Assembly: GCA_019828545.1 (NCBI GenBank)
Contig: JACVRA010000101.1
Coordinates: 54,658 to 118,657, forward strand
From: Paracamarosporium sp. OC-R06-R3
Taxonomy: Eukaryota > Ascomycota > Dothideomycetes > Pleosporales > Didymosphaeriaceae
Length of the DNA stretch: 64,000 bases
Direction of reading: 5' to 3'
The translations under genes and the position numbers were made by a program. The first letter of the stretch is position 1, and each line of letters starts with the position of its first letter. The notes below the pieces were generated by a model that was given only the letters and a program-made list of their open reading frames with translations, was not told the origin of the DNA and ran no database searches. This document shows, one piece after another, positions 9,862-21,399 of this stretch.

Positions 9862-12585
9862 ATGTCCGGGGGCCCGTGGCCTTCTCAGAATATCAGTGGT
9901 TTCTCTGCGGAAAACCACAGCCAATTAATTGGAGGAGCCTTCTACAACTGCAACATCGGCGATAGAGAGAAGCCCCAAGGTTAGTCTACCGAGCTCTTGA
10001 CCACTTTCGCAATCACTTCGCAAGCCTGCAGCTAATGCAATCGCCCGACAGATGCGTTGGAACAAGCGTGCCGCAACGCCCTCTTCCTCACCGACCCCTA
10101 CGTCGACCGCGAGAATGTAATCAGCGCTAAAGGCATGAGAGTTGCGGGCACCTGCGAATGGGTCACACACAACGAGAGCTATCGCGCCTGGCTGAATGGC
10201 GATGACACGCGCCCGCTATGGATCTCGGGCGGGCCTGGCAAAGGCAAGACGATGATATCTGTCTACCTGACAGAGGAGCTGGAGAAACACACGGCCAGCA
10301 TTGAGAGCGCGGAACTGCTGTTCTTCTTCTGCAGTGCCCAGGACGACAAGCGTAACACGGCTATAGCTGTGCTACGTGGACTGGTGCACCAGATCGTAAT
10401 TAAGCGCCCGCAGCTAGTCAAGCATGCGCTACCATACTTTGAGACGTCTGAAAGAACACAGCAGACGCTATCGTCTCCAGAGGCTCTATGGCTTATCTTT
10501 AAGAAGCTGATTGCAGACGCCGAACTCGGAACAATGTTCTGCGTGCTTGACGGTCTCGATGAGTGCGACAAAAGCACGCTAAGAAGACTGCTGCGAAGGA
10601 TCGTTAGAACTCCATCGTTGTCTCATGGCACGTTCAAGTTAGCAATTATCAGTCGCAGGACACTTCGCCTGCAAGACTGCATGAGGATAAAACTCGATCC
10701 TGACAACGACGTAAAGGTAGCCAGTGACATCGAGCTGTTCGTGTCTACACGGGTAAATGAACTCTCAGGGATCGAGGGGTTCAACGACTTTCGATCATCT
10801 ATACAGACAGCTCTACTGGCACGTGCTGAGGGGACGTTTCTGTGGGTGGGCTTTGCCATGTACGAGCTGTCAGAGAAGCAGACGTCCACCGACATTTTAA
10901 AGGCCCTTAAAGATCTACCGAGCGGCCTCTCGGCAATATACAGCCGCATGCTACTGCAAATTCCCGTCGAACACAGAGAGATCAGCTGTGCGATCTTGCG
11001 CTGGGTGACTATGGCCGTTCGCCCCCTACAGCTGCAAGAGCTGGCTGCTGCCACAGGCGTCCAACCATCCGCCCCTCAAATGACTACGGAGCGAGCGATC
11101 CGTGATGCGATTACTCTTTGCGGGCCACTGCTCAAATTACAAGAGCAGGAGGTTAGCCTGGTTCATCAGTCGGCGCGAGATTACTTGCTGCGCAAAGAGC
11201 GCGACAGCAATGCAGTGCTAGAGGCGTTTCGACTAGACTCCGAAAATGCACACCTAGAGTTAGCACGGGAGTGTCTTGACTGCGTTACGCAGAGTGGACT
11301 GCAGCATAGCACCACTAACCGACGCGCAGAGCTGAATCCTCAAGAATCACCACTACTACAATATGCAACTCTCTACTGGCCGGAACACGCAAAGAGCTGT
11401 TCTGCACTGGCAATGGAGCTCTTTGACCGTTCTGCGCTTTTCTTCCAGAAGACATCACCTTTACGTATGCACTGGTGGAATACCTACAAGCGGGAAACAT
11501 CTCGACAGGTGCCTCCACCATTGCTGCGTATTGCGTGTGATTTGGGTGTCGTACCATGGGTAGAAGCGATACTAGTAGACAAGAACTGGATGGTGGACAT
11601 GGACACTGACAAAGAGACGGCACTGATCTGGGCAATTGAAGGAGGGAACGAGGCGGTGGTGCGGCTACTACTCGAAACGGGAGCAGATATCATGGCGAAG
11701 AACGATGGTATGTCGACGGCACTGTATTGCGCAGTTCGGGAACGGAACGAGGCGTTAGTAGAGCTACTAATTAATGAAGGAGCAGACGTTGTAGCGAACG
11801 ATGGAGAGACGGTGTTGCACTACGCAATTATAGAAGGGAACCAGGCGATAGTAGAGCTACTAATTAATAGAGGAGCAGACGTTAACGCAAAGACTGACGA
11901 TGGGGACTCGGTTCTGCACTTGGCAGTCCAGGAAAGGAACAAGGCGGTAGTAGAGCTACTAATTAATAGAGGAGCAGACGTTAACGCAAAGACCGACTAT
12001 GGGGAGCCGGTGCTGCACTTGGCAGTCCAGGAAGGGAACAAGGCGGTGGTAGAGCTACTGATTAACAAGGGAGCGGACGTTACAGCGGAAGACAAGTCTC
12101 CGACTGTCCTGCATCTTGCGGCTATGAACGGAAACGCGGAGTTAGTGCAGCTGTTAGTAGATAGGGGGTTAGATGTCATGGCGAAGGATGGGCGTGAGTG
12201 GACAGTTCTACACTTTGCAGCTAGGGGAGGGAATGCGGTGGTGGTGCAGCTGTTGGTAGCCAGGGGAGCAGATGTTAAGGCGAAGAACGAGAACTGGGAG
12301 ACAGCTCTGCATTTGGCAGCTTCTTGTTGGGAAACGAACAAGGCAGTAGTGCAGCAGCTAATAGATAACGGAGCAGACGTCATAGCGAAGGATAAAGATG
12401 GGAAGACAGCTTTGCACTTAGCTTTGGATTGGAAAGCGAAAGTTACGGAGATGGACAAGAATAGGTCGGGATTTTTCAATACGGGAGCTTTAATTCGGGC
12501 AGTGAGGGAGGTAGTGCAGCTGCTGGCAGAAAAAGAAGCAAACGTTAAGGCGAAAGACAACCATAGGGAGACGGCACCTTGGTAG
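9862..12585 (+). CDS. NACHT-ankyrin NLR-like (STAND) protein
   Basis: Model: join(9862..9979, 10052..12585), 883 aa. The 72-nt intron is needed because the long frame otherwise begins at TTG; splicing gives a G|AT codon and a start at ATG 9862. Order: a short N-terminus with a glycine/asparagine-rich stretch (residues about 10-35, SGFSAENHSQLIGGAFYN), the NACHT NTPase with Walker A GGPGKGKT (residues 99-106) and Walker B FCVLDGLDEC (202-211), a helical/winged-helix middle, then about ten ankyrin repeats from about residue 555 to the end. This is the layout of fungal NLR-like proteins that act in heterokaryon incompatibility and other non-self responses; that role is inference here. Two ankyrin units are nearly identical in DNA. 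The final repeat is cut short at ETAPW, where ETALHLA would be expected. The short N-terminus may hold an amyloid-type signalling motif, but I could not match it to a known one. Confidence 0.85.
11818..12060 (+). repeat. near-identical tandem ankyrin-repeat units (DNA level)
   Basis: Two successive 99-nt units within the NACHT gene, starting near 11853 and 11952, differ at about 7 positions by eye (about 93% identical). Both encode an ELLINRGADVNAKT-type unit. Such recent duplication is typical of repeat domains of fungal NLRs, which expand and contract quickly. Confidence 0.7.
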
Positions 12586-14079
12586 AATACTCTGCAAACA
12601 AATCACGATGCAGCTTGGCAAATTTATCTAGAGAGTCACAGCGCAAGCATCTTTAGCACCATCTCTACTACTATACTTCATACACTCCATATCGTGATGG
12701 TGGGAACGAGGTATTAGTGAGCTTTCACCTTGTTTTTTGTCTTTAGTAGCATCTGCGTAGGAACCATTCTTCTTGATTATAAAGCTAAAGTAAACGATAC
12801 ATGGTGCCCTGTAAGCTAAGTCTTTTATATGATTCGTAGATAGGGATTTGATTAGGCAAGCGAGTGCAGAGGCGTTGTGGGAGGTATCCGGTGGAATGAA
12901 TACTGTTTGCGTTAGAGATTCACGTTTTTGATGCAGTGACGCAATGCCTGCAAGCTTCAGGGTGTACGAGATGAAAGATGCTTTTGTTGCTGATCGCGTC
13001 ACGTATTCTGGATCCGTAGTTGACTTCATCTCATGTTCCGTGTTCAACAAGTTGAATTCTCAGCAGCTATGTGATATATTTGCCGCGCATGAGGGTTGCT
13101 TACGTCCTTGCGGCAAAGGATTTGCCAATAGCATATGCAAAAGCTAGTTCTCTATCATCATAGTAGCGATATCATAAGCGGCATGTGCGTATTCCCCAAT
13201 CTTTCATATAGTTGTTTGATCAATGGACGATGATCCTGTACTTTTGCACACTTTATCATCCCCCCCTTGCACGATAACTCTTTACCCCTAGAATGTAGGT
13301 ACTTGCACCATGCAACACCAGTCAAGTTTTCAAAGAGAAGGGTTTTGTTAAAGTATAACTATGCAGAACCTTTCTCGACCCACAGTATTCATTCCTGCCA
13401 TGTAGCGATTGGACCAAAGACAAACAAATCAACACCATCAATTATCCGCTTTGACGAAAACTACTTCCTCTACGAAAACACCGTTCAAATCGATTTCCAT
13501 CCCTTTTCGCCCACTACACTCCACATTCTCCCCAAACACCTAACAAGCCCCATTCATCTGTATCCTTCCCTCTGATCCTCCGACCCTCCGAGCCCAAGAA
13601 ACCAGTAACGTGCCCTACAGTACTCGCAGCAAGCCATCCCTCATTGTCAGCCGGAATTACTCGGAAGTATTGTGCTGTGCAATATTTTGCGAGTGCTTGG
13701 CTTTATTTACTACATGGTAAATCCGGAAGATGAGCCAAGGCTGGATGAATCCGCGCTTGGGTGATAAGGAAATGAGTAGCATTCGGAACATGCATTGAAA
13801 TGCGGCGTGGGTGAGGCGTGGGCAATAAAGATTTACAGCACGTCGTATTTCCCTCCAGCTTCGGACATTGAAGTTTGAAGTTTGGATTTGGAACTCGGTT
13901 CATTTCCGACTGCAGCGACGCCGTACAACAGCGTCAGTCCGTCCGCCAGTCGAACAGTAATAATACACATAGATAAAAAGAAACATGCCGACAAGCAAAA
14001 AACGCCATCCCATGCATACATGCAATCCTCATGACCCAAACATGCAAATCTAGACGTGACGACCCATTAAACATTACGT
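12586..14079. other. intergenic, 1.5 kb
   Basis: Between the NACHT gene and the convergent VTT gene. Reverse-strand frame 12628-13029 (134 aa from an ATG) and forward frame 13267-13575 (TTG start) have no recognisable family. Possibly eroded coding remnants; nothing firm. Confidence 0.4.
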
Positions 14080-15175
14080 TTAAAACGACCTCCCAGGCGG
14101 CGGATCCGGCAGCCCCCAGCTCTGCCTGACGATGTACTCGCCGGGCGGCACCCGAGGCATCTGGTGCGACGCCGGCATCGTCCACGCCGCCTGCGGCTCG
14201 GTAACCTCGAATCTCCGCTCCTCAGCTACCTTATCTGCCTCCGCCATCTCCTCCTCCAGCTTCTTCTGCCTCCTCTGCGCCTGCTCCTCAAGCAGCACTT
14301 TCTTCACCGCAGCCATCTTCCTCCAGATCCAGATCCCTAGGATGACAGTGACCACGAACACGGCTCCAAACATGATGTTCTTGCCCACGTTGGATTCTTT
14401 CTGCTGCACGAGGAGCACACCAAGGTACACGAGGAAGATCTGCTTCGGCAGAGAGAGGAAGGTAGCGACGAAGAAGTGCCAGAACTTGACGTTGCAAGTG
14501 GCGAAGACGGCGGTGGAGAAGTGCGAGGGCACCGCGGACAGCCGGATGATGAGGACGATCCAGAAGCCGCCGTCGCGGGTGAGGCGTGCGAGGGCCCCGT
14601 AGTTAAGGTTTGTGCGCTCGAGCTTCGCGGCTTTGCGTCGAAGGAGGTACATGAAGGCGAACCAGGTGCCGACTGTGTGGTTTGTTAGGGGGGTGGTGGG
14701 GAAGAGAGGGGTCATGGTAGGAAGACGTACTCTCTCCGAGGAAGGTACCAGCTGCTACGATGGCGAAGCCGATCCATAGGCCCCATACGACACCGCAGAG
14801 GAGGGCAACGATTTCGTGGCCGAAGAGCGGGGGAAAAGAAATTACGAAGAGGATAGCGATTGGAATGAGCCAGCCTGCGGGGAGATCACGCAGGTGTTCT
14901 GAAAAGGGACGTAGTTTCTCGACGACTTCGTCATGGCGGACTGTTATGTATATGGTGAAGATGAGAACGCCTATACCGATGATGTGCCATGCTAATTCAT
15001 GTCAGTAGGCGTACCAAAGAAGCAGAAAAGCTATCGATAGCAATGACGTACGTATGTACTTTGGGGTGAGGAAGACGCGCTTCCAGTTAACGGGTCGGTA
15101 GTCTGTTTCTTCAGGGGCCTCGCCCGTGGGCTTGGGCTTGCCCCTGGGCTTGCCCATTTCGATGTCGGCGGCCAT
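14080..15175 (-). CDS. Tvp38/TMEM64-family (VTT/SNARE-associated) membrane protein
   Basis: Model on the minus strand: exons 15175-15052, 14991-14731, 14672-14080; introns of 60 and 58 nt with CTGAC/CTAAC branch sites; 325 aa. Start chosen at ATG 15175 (MAADIEMGKPRGK), since the longer frame begins at TTG. A Lys/Gly/Pro-rich N-tail is followed by a first membrane segment, then the VTT core: SFPPLFGHEIVALLCGVVWG, a Gly-rich GTFLGEIGTWFAF segment, RDGGFWIVLIIRLSAVPSHF, and two more hydrophobic stretches. A basic/acidic coiled tail ends in PPPGRSF. Yeast Tvp38 is a Golgi membrane protein, and related VTT proteins (VMP1, TMEM41B) are lipid scramblases; a scramblase-like role in the secretory pathway is inference. 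The RLSAVP segment matches the conserved amphipathic re-entrant region. Confidence 0.85.
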
Positions 15176-17309
15176 GCGCGTCCAGTGGGTGAGTCCCAAC
15201 CTTCTTTTTCAACAGAAACGCAGATTCAAGCGCAGATTCAAGCGCAGATTCAAGCAAACTTCAGCGAGCGGTGGCAGCGACGGACTAAGGAGCGACAGCA
15301 GCACGACGCAGCACATAGCCGCATAATGAATGAATAGGTAGTGTGAAACCCGGCGCTCAGGGCCGCTGCTCAGGGCTGGCGCGGGGCCAATCGGAAGGTG
15401 GAAGAGCCGGGGCTGTGACAGTAGCACCCGCAGCCAAGCCTCCAGGGCGGCTAAGCTTCTTTTAAATCCGATGCTTACTCGTACAATTCGCCCTACCTGT
15501 GTACCTAGCACAGCCCCGTTTTGCGCGTCGTCTGCTGTCTTGGGCGCTTGCAGTGGCCAAGAGTGTGGCATTTATATCAGGATCATCGCTGCGCCGCGTT
15601 CATTGTGACGTCTTTGTGCGAGTTTGCGATACAAAGGTATGTCACTGGGAATGGAACCGCAGAAAGGGGGCTGGTGAGAAGGCGCAAACTCCGGCTGATG
15701 ACCACGACTGTACTCCGGGCAGAAATTTGTATTCTTGTGCTGATTGATGTCTTGGGGCTGTCTGTCCGTGGATGACTAGCGCTCCGGATCAGCCCAAACG
15801 GACAAGTTCACGACGCCCTCTTGGTCGTCCGTCCGACCGTCCGACTCATGGTACCGCCCACCACAAGCCCCGCGTGTTGGACGATCCGGTCCCGATCTCG
15901 TCTCATCGTGGCCGTGCGCCCTAGCTTCGACACAATATCAAATACTTCGATCCTATACAAACATGCTACGAGTCAAGACAGAAACGTGAAACCGTTCCCA
16001 CGTCGAACAGTCGATGCCGACGATGCGCTTCCGGACCGCTCGCGAAGACGGCTAAGGCGATCACTGGGGCTACTGGTCGGCTAAGGCTGTGCGTTGTAGC
16101 CCTATATGTGGGGCTTCCAGGCCTGCTTTTGACGTTTGACACCCGTGGTTGTGTTGATCGAGAATGGCATGGTCAGATGTAAAATTGTATCGATAAAGGG
16201 AATGTGTCCAACAGCGGTCGACTGATCGACACTGCGTACGACTTGAAATCTGGACAATGGTGCATGGCATGTTTGCCAATTGTTCTACCTCAGGTCGCAA
16301 TGAATTTCTTTGTATTATTGTGCACATTGCGACGCTTTGCAGACAATGTATTCCAGGCGAGGGTAGAAAATCAGACCTGTTTGTTTTACCTTGGTAGGCA
16401 TATTCTCGTACCCAGGTGTAACCTCTCACCCGTGGTTCCATACACGTGCAGTCTAATGGTAGAGTAGTACATTGTAGCCAGTAAGTTTTGCGTTGCCTGC
16501 TTTTCTATTGAAGTTATACGCAGGGCGAGCACCACGCGAGGTCCCTTCGTCAGCCCTGGAGCACTTTATATGTTCACGTGACTTTCTACTTTGGACTGCT
16601 ACATGCCGTATTCAAGGACGGATACGATGGCTTAACACGTTCGATGGCATTTTGGTTACTTCTTCTCGAGCGAAAGCGACATATGGCTATTACAGAACTG
16701 GAATACGTTTGAGATTGGGGCTTCAAGAACCGTAATGACAGATATCTGTCCAACACCACAAGCAAGTAAATACACCCTTACACCTCAGCCATAACCACAG
16801 TCAAGTTTTAAGGAGACACCGTCTGACGGACAAACATTCAAAGATCTACCACGATACTGAAAACCCTTCTCTCTATGCCACCACTTCATCAAGGCTCAAC
16901 ACGACTCGACCTCCACTTGGAACCCACTACCACACATTCTACATACACCCTTTAGAGCCTCACATAGAAGATGAATCCATGACTGAACACAAAACAGTCA
17001 CCAAATCCAGCCAACCGACGTACCTGCCCAATTGGTCCCACGCATACGCACCTGAGCAAACACTGCCGTTTGTCCCCTCCCGAACAATCTCTGGTTCACC
17101 TCGCCAACGCGCAACGTCACCGTGCGCGGAAACTACTTCTGTCTTTGCCCCGCCCTCCCACAGCTTATAACAAACACAAACGCGCTCTTTCTTGTCAACC
17201 TCACGCACACTCTTGACCTCGACTTCGACTCTGCCTTCGAAGCACCTATCTACCCTCACTCTCTTTCCATCGCCTCAATTCTAAGCTCCAAATCGATTAT
17301 CCCGCAACA
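15176..17309. other. intergenic, 2.1 kb, divergent promoters
   Basis: Lies between the leftward VTT gene and the rightward GPI-type gene. It starts with a three-unit 12-nt tandem repeat. Frames inside (for example the reverse frame 15209-15571, whose LNLR repeats come from that tandem repeat) are not gene-like. The last 300 bases are C/T- and A/C-rich, as is usual for a fungal 5' UTR. Confidence 0.5.
15220..15255. repeat. 12-nt tandem repeat, three units
   Basis: Three perfect copies of GCAGATTCAAGC-type units lie about 45-80 bp upstream of the VTT gene start, probably in its leader or promoter. Confidence 0.85.
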
Positions 17310-17887
17310 ATGGGCTTCTCACTCTCCTTCGTGGTCCTCATGGCGGTTTCGGTCTTCGCTTCGCCCCAGGGTAAGTCTTTTCTCGCTCCCTCTGTCAATT
17401 CGGCAGCCCAGTTCGTTGCAAGCCGCAACGAGAACACAGATACACTGACACGCACACAGCATCAGTCACCTGTTTGGCCGGTGCCCAAATCTGCGGCACG
17501 GCGTGCTGCTCCGGCGCCCCCGGCACTTTCGAATGCCTCAACGGCGCCTGCGTCCCCCAAGTTCCGCAAGCAACCCTCACTACCGCGACGGTCACGGCGT
17601 CCGCGCCAGCAGGTGTGCCGACTGAGGTGCCGAACACGACTGTCTCGCTCCCCGTCGTCTCCGGCTCCGTCACCACCATTGCGTCGTCCGTCAACGTGAC
17701 GACTTGGTCGACGACAGCATTCCCGACTGGCAATGACACCAAGACGACTGAGACGGGTTCGCACACGGCCTCTGCGAATGCGACGGGGTCGGGTCATCCC
17801 AAGCCTTCTGGTGCTGCAGGTGGACTGATGCTTCCTGGTACGGGCGTGCTCGGCGTGGCTGTTGCTGCGGCCCTGGGTGCGTTGTAA
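17310..17887 (+). CDS. small secreted six-cysteine protein with GPI-type tail
   Basis: Model: join(17310..17370, 17460..17887), 162 aa; the intron is 89 nt (GTAAGT..CACACAG). Residues 1-18 form a signal peptide (MGFSLSFVVLMAVSVFAS). A compact cysteine module follows with Cys at 25, 32, 36, 37, 46 and 51 (C-x6-C-x3-CC-x8-C-x4-C), which could form three disulfides. Then comes a Ser/Thr/Val-rich stalk suited to O-glycosylation and a C-terminal hydrophobic tail (GVLGVAVAAALGAL) preceded by small residues, as in GPI-anchored wall proteins. Function is unknown; small Cys-rich surface proteins include effectors and wall components. A CFEM protein is encoded 0.5 kb away on the opposite strand. Confidence 0.8.
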
Positions 17888-18421
17888 GCGGCTTCGTGTC
17901 GCCGTTGGTCCTGTGAGTACAGCATGCCCTGACTTTGACGCGAATCAAGCTAATGTCTCCAGCGATCTGGGATGCTAAGCAAACACTTCTCGTCCCGAAC
18001 ATACCTACCCTATCGAATCGGTTATGCATGAGGCTGTTGTATACAGCAAGCGTGGAAGTAATGGATAGAAGTGGATGGACGCACGTGGAGGCCGATGCAA
18101 AAGTAGCGTTCTGGCACTGAGCTAAACAGACAAACAAGCTTGGATGCTACATGCTCGTAATGGAAAGGGTATTGATGGATTGGACATACCGTACTGACAT
18201 CGTACACCTCATCTAGCGAAATAAAAGGATTACCAACCTTCTCTTTTTGCCGCGCTCGTGATATGATACACTGCGTAATGAAATGTTTGCGTGCCTCGTG
18301 TTACCTTTTGGCGGCAACACGTAGGCCAGTCCTGACCTGTCCTGTCCCAGTGCCGTAGTAGTCTTTGCACAGAATCCCCCGTGATCATCTGATCATTACC
18401 TGCTTCTTGCCATCCGTCAAG
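17888..18421. other. intergenic between convergent genes
   Basis: Shared 3' region of the GPI-type gene and the CFEM gene. No further gene seen. Confidence 0.5.
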
Positions 18422-19148
18422 CTACCGTATGTAGCGCGTCGCTTCTTTGGCTTCTAGCTCCATCCACTGTACTCCATCCACTTCGTGGTGTACCTGGTGT
18501 ACCATGCCTTTCCGCTCGTACGCTGGGGACATGGTATAGTCTTGCTCGACCTCCCTCGCTCCACCGATAGGAAGTTCCGTCATGCCCCGTAACTGTGATC
18601 GCCTTCGTCGCCAGTAGAAGAATCCACCAGCCACTGCTGCCACCGCGCCGAGTGCAGCACCAACGCCGATACCGGCGGTGGCCCCTGCCGATAGGCCTGA
18701 TGACTGGGAGGAAGACGACGATGAAGGCGTCGAAGGCGTGTCTGGTGAATTGGTGTTTGTTGCCGTGGCTGTCGACAGTGTAGTGGCCCCTGTTTTCGCA
18801 GCTCCAGACATCTTCGGCGTCGAAGTGGCATTTGCTTGTGCGCACAAGTCTTGTGCGAACGAAAGCGTAGTAGCTTGGTCTTCTGCATTGCACGAACCCT
18901 GCATGCAACTGAAGATATCGGGTACTTGGCTGTTGCACATGCACGGCATGTCAAGCAGGGCGCAATTGCCATGGTTGTCACTGATGCATTTTTGCTATCT
19001 TCCGTTCAGCAGCAGGCCTGAGGAGGGAAGGAAGAGGGAGGCATACCGCGCACGGAGGAAATCCTGTCAAATCTGTGGGAAGTTCTCGTCCAGCGATGGT
19101 CCGCGTAAAGAACGGCAGCACGAATGCGATGAAAAGAACGACGTACAT
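18422..19148 (-). CDS. CFEM-domain protein with single transmembrane anchor
   Basis: Model on the minus strand: exons 19148-19047 and 18994-18422, 52-nt intron, 224 aa. Residues 1-20 form a signal peptide. The CFEM domain has all eight cysteines: 33, 37, 45, 52, 54, 64, 69 and 85, with Asp49 three residues before the fourth Cys; in Candida CFEM proteins that Asp is the heme-iron ligand. A Ser/Thr-rich stalk follows, then a glycine/alanine-rich membrane helix (AGIGVGAALGAVAAVAGG), a stop-transfer RRRR cluster and a cytoplasmic tail of about 70 residues. CFEM proteins take part in heme/iron capture, wall structure or host contact; here the transmembrane tail suggests a plasma-membrane sensor or receptor. 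The intron splits the domain between Cys1 and Cys2, so the domain is only visible after splicing. Confidence 0.88.
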
Positions 19149-21399
19149 CGCGTCGCCAGCGTGACGGTTGGATCTGGTTGAAGGAGAGTAAGAGTGCAAC
19201 AATGAGGCAGGAGGTCTGGGAGTCAGCCTATTCAACCATTTTCGATAATGACGGGCGGCTCGTCGCGACATGTTGTTCATCAAACACGGATACGAATTGG
19301 TAGTGCAAAGGATTCGCGCAAAGACTCGGTATTGGTTCAGGACAGCCTCCCTGGTCGACCCCTGCAGAACCGCTTGCAACGTGCTGTGCCCCGGGGCTGA
19401 ATTCGGCCAATCTCGTAGTGTGCTGTGCGCCCCAAACTGTAAAGAAACTCTTATACTTGACTGGGGGACCCAATCGGGAGCAGGCCAATTCTCTGCCCGC
19501 GGAGCCTGGGACTATTTAGGGTCCGTGGGGGGCTCCTTTGGCCTCCCTCTCGCACGTTGCAGCGCAGGAGCGGCCGTCGGCACAAAGGCTGCGGCGTGGG
19601 TAGCAGCCATAAGATTAAGCACAAAGGTGCATTCGGCACGGTGATGGAAATTAAAGAGGACTACGGATATGTCTTGGAAATATCGATAACTCTTCAACAT
19701 TTTCGAGTCCGATATGCTGGACAGTGGCTCAGTACTCCATGAAGCCGGTCACCGATCGAACGTCCGCATAGTCCAGCGTCTTTGAGTAAAAGAGGTGTTG
19801 GCTGGTGGCCTTCTAACACAAGAATGGTGTCGAGGCTACTGATGTAGGTCCGCATGAAAATGTAATTGTCAGAATTGCCTGTTTTCGAAACAGAAAATGT
19901 ATGTCTGGTGAGCATGCATCGCATGCATCTGGAAGCACATAGAACAGAAAGTTTTCCCGTGTAGCCGATTACAATGCACGGGTTTGGACCCGGCTGAACG
20001 CTTGGAATATAGAACTTGACCAATGGCGCTCGTCGACCCAGACCGATGTAGGGCTTACACATCTGATATTGAATTGTGATTCTACCAGAATAAATCTGCG
20101 AAATGAACATCGCCTTGAATTGGATCAGACCTCGGAAGGCGTTTTTGACAGGTGCTTCCAAAAGAACGTCGATAAGCCTGTAAAGGTGGTGTCACTATCA
20201 TTGCATTATGAGATAGCTGCTGGTCATACAACATTCACCGATCGTTTCGGGCAAACTTCACCTGTATCAGGCTGTCAGCCTGCGCAAGTTTGAGAGATGG
20301 TATTAGCCTCGTCCTCGAAGGTCCTTCCAAAGATGGCGTTACTGCCGCTGCCATCGGTGTGGCTCAAAATGGAAATCTGATAGGGCTGAACGTAATAGGC
20401 TCGAGCCTGCAGCTCAAGAAGCTTTCTCAAAACATGGCTTGCATGTCGTATGAGACGATGTTTTGCTGTGAGTCAACACGTAGGAGCTGTAGTCATTGCA
20501 TGCAAAAAGAAAATATAATCGTTTGTCAGAGGAAAGGAGTTGGGTACTATTTAGTCGAGCACGCCGAATATGATGCAGAGCACAATCCCCTGAAACTCAC
20601 CAACGAAGCGATAGTATAAAACTAAACCAATAATATCGCGAACTAGAACATCGCAACCGAGGGGCGTTGTAGAAGGACCTCCGAGCCTTACTCGTCTGGG
20701 ACCATCTCCGATAGGCGATCGGTGCTTCTATACGGGATCCCGTATGTTCCCTGGGTATCGTCAAACAGCCGACGTGTTACTGACATCGATCTACAATGAC
20801 ACGCGTCTACCGAGCCACACAGTTGGGATCTACCGACAAGGTAACGAAGCGTAAATACCCATGCCATCAGATTTCGATGCGCCCAGAAGTATGGCAAGAC
20901 CAAGGCTTGAGACGTTTGCCTCGGGCAAAGGGGTGACAGCATCGACTGCCATTAGTGGAGGTGGAGGAAGGAACCAGGCATGCTTTTGTTGATCTGGTTA
21001 TTCCAGGGTAACCAGATATTCGACCTTGAAACTGAAGAGGTTTGTTCGAGATACGAAAACGGTTCGACCGCCCGAGTCAGGGCAACGAGTCTTGAAAGTG
21101 AGTATACCAAATCATTCAAAACGCAGGTAGAGATGATTTAACGGATGCATTATAAAGTCGAAGCCTTCCATATTGTCATGATAGTAGAGCTGGTCTCATT
21201 TCCCACGAGATGAAGGTCCCGCAGCGGAGCCCTCAACTTAGCGTCTTGGCAGACGAACAACGCGGGGCGCTTCGCACAAGACTCATCGATAGATTTCATC
21301 CTCCACACGCGCCACCCTTTCCACCCCGCAGTCCCCGTCGCATTTCTACCTACCCACCGAATATTTGCAAGCCTCCGTCCGACGGAGCCAGTCGCAAAC
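19149..21399. other. intergenic, 2.25 kb, divergent promoters
   Basis: Between the CFEM gene and eIF2-alpha. Forward frames 20069-20293 and 20290-20619 are open but lack a convincing start and a recognisable family. Promoter and leader of both neighbours are expected here. Confidence 0.4.

Noticed and set aside
12628..13050. Reverse frame of 140 codons after the NACHT gene
   Set aside because: The listed start is TTG; from the first ATG (13029) it matches nothing recognisable and has no supporting exon structure.
15209..15571. Reverse frame of 120 codons with LNLR repeats
   Set aside because: The repeats come from the 12-nt tandem repeat, and the frame overlaps the VTT promoter without any family match.
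20069..20619. Two forward frames between CFEM and eIF2-alpha
   Set aside because: They lack convincing start codons, cannot be joined by a clear intron, and match no family.
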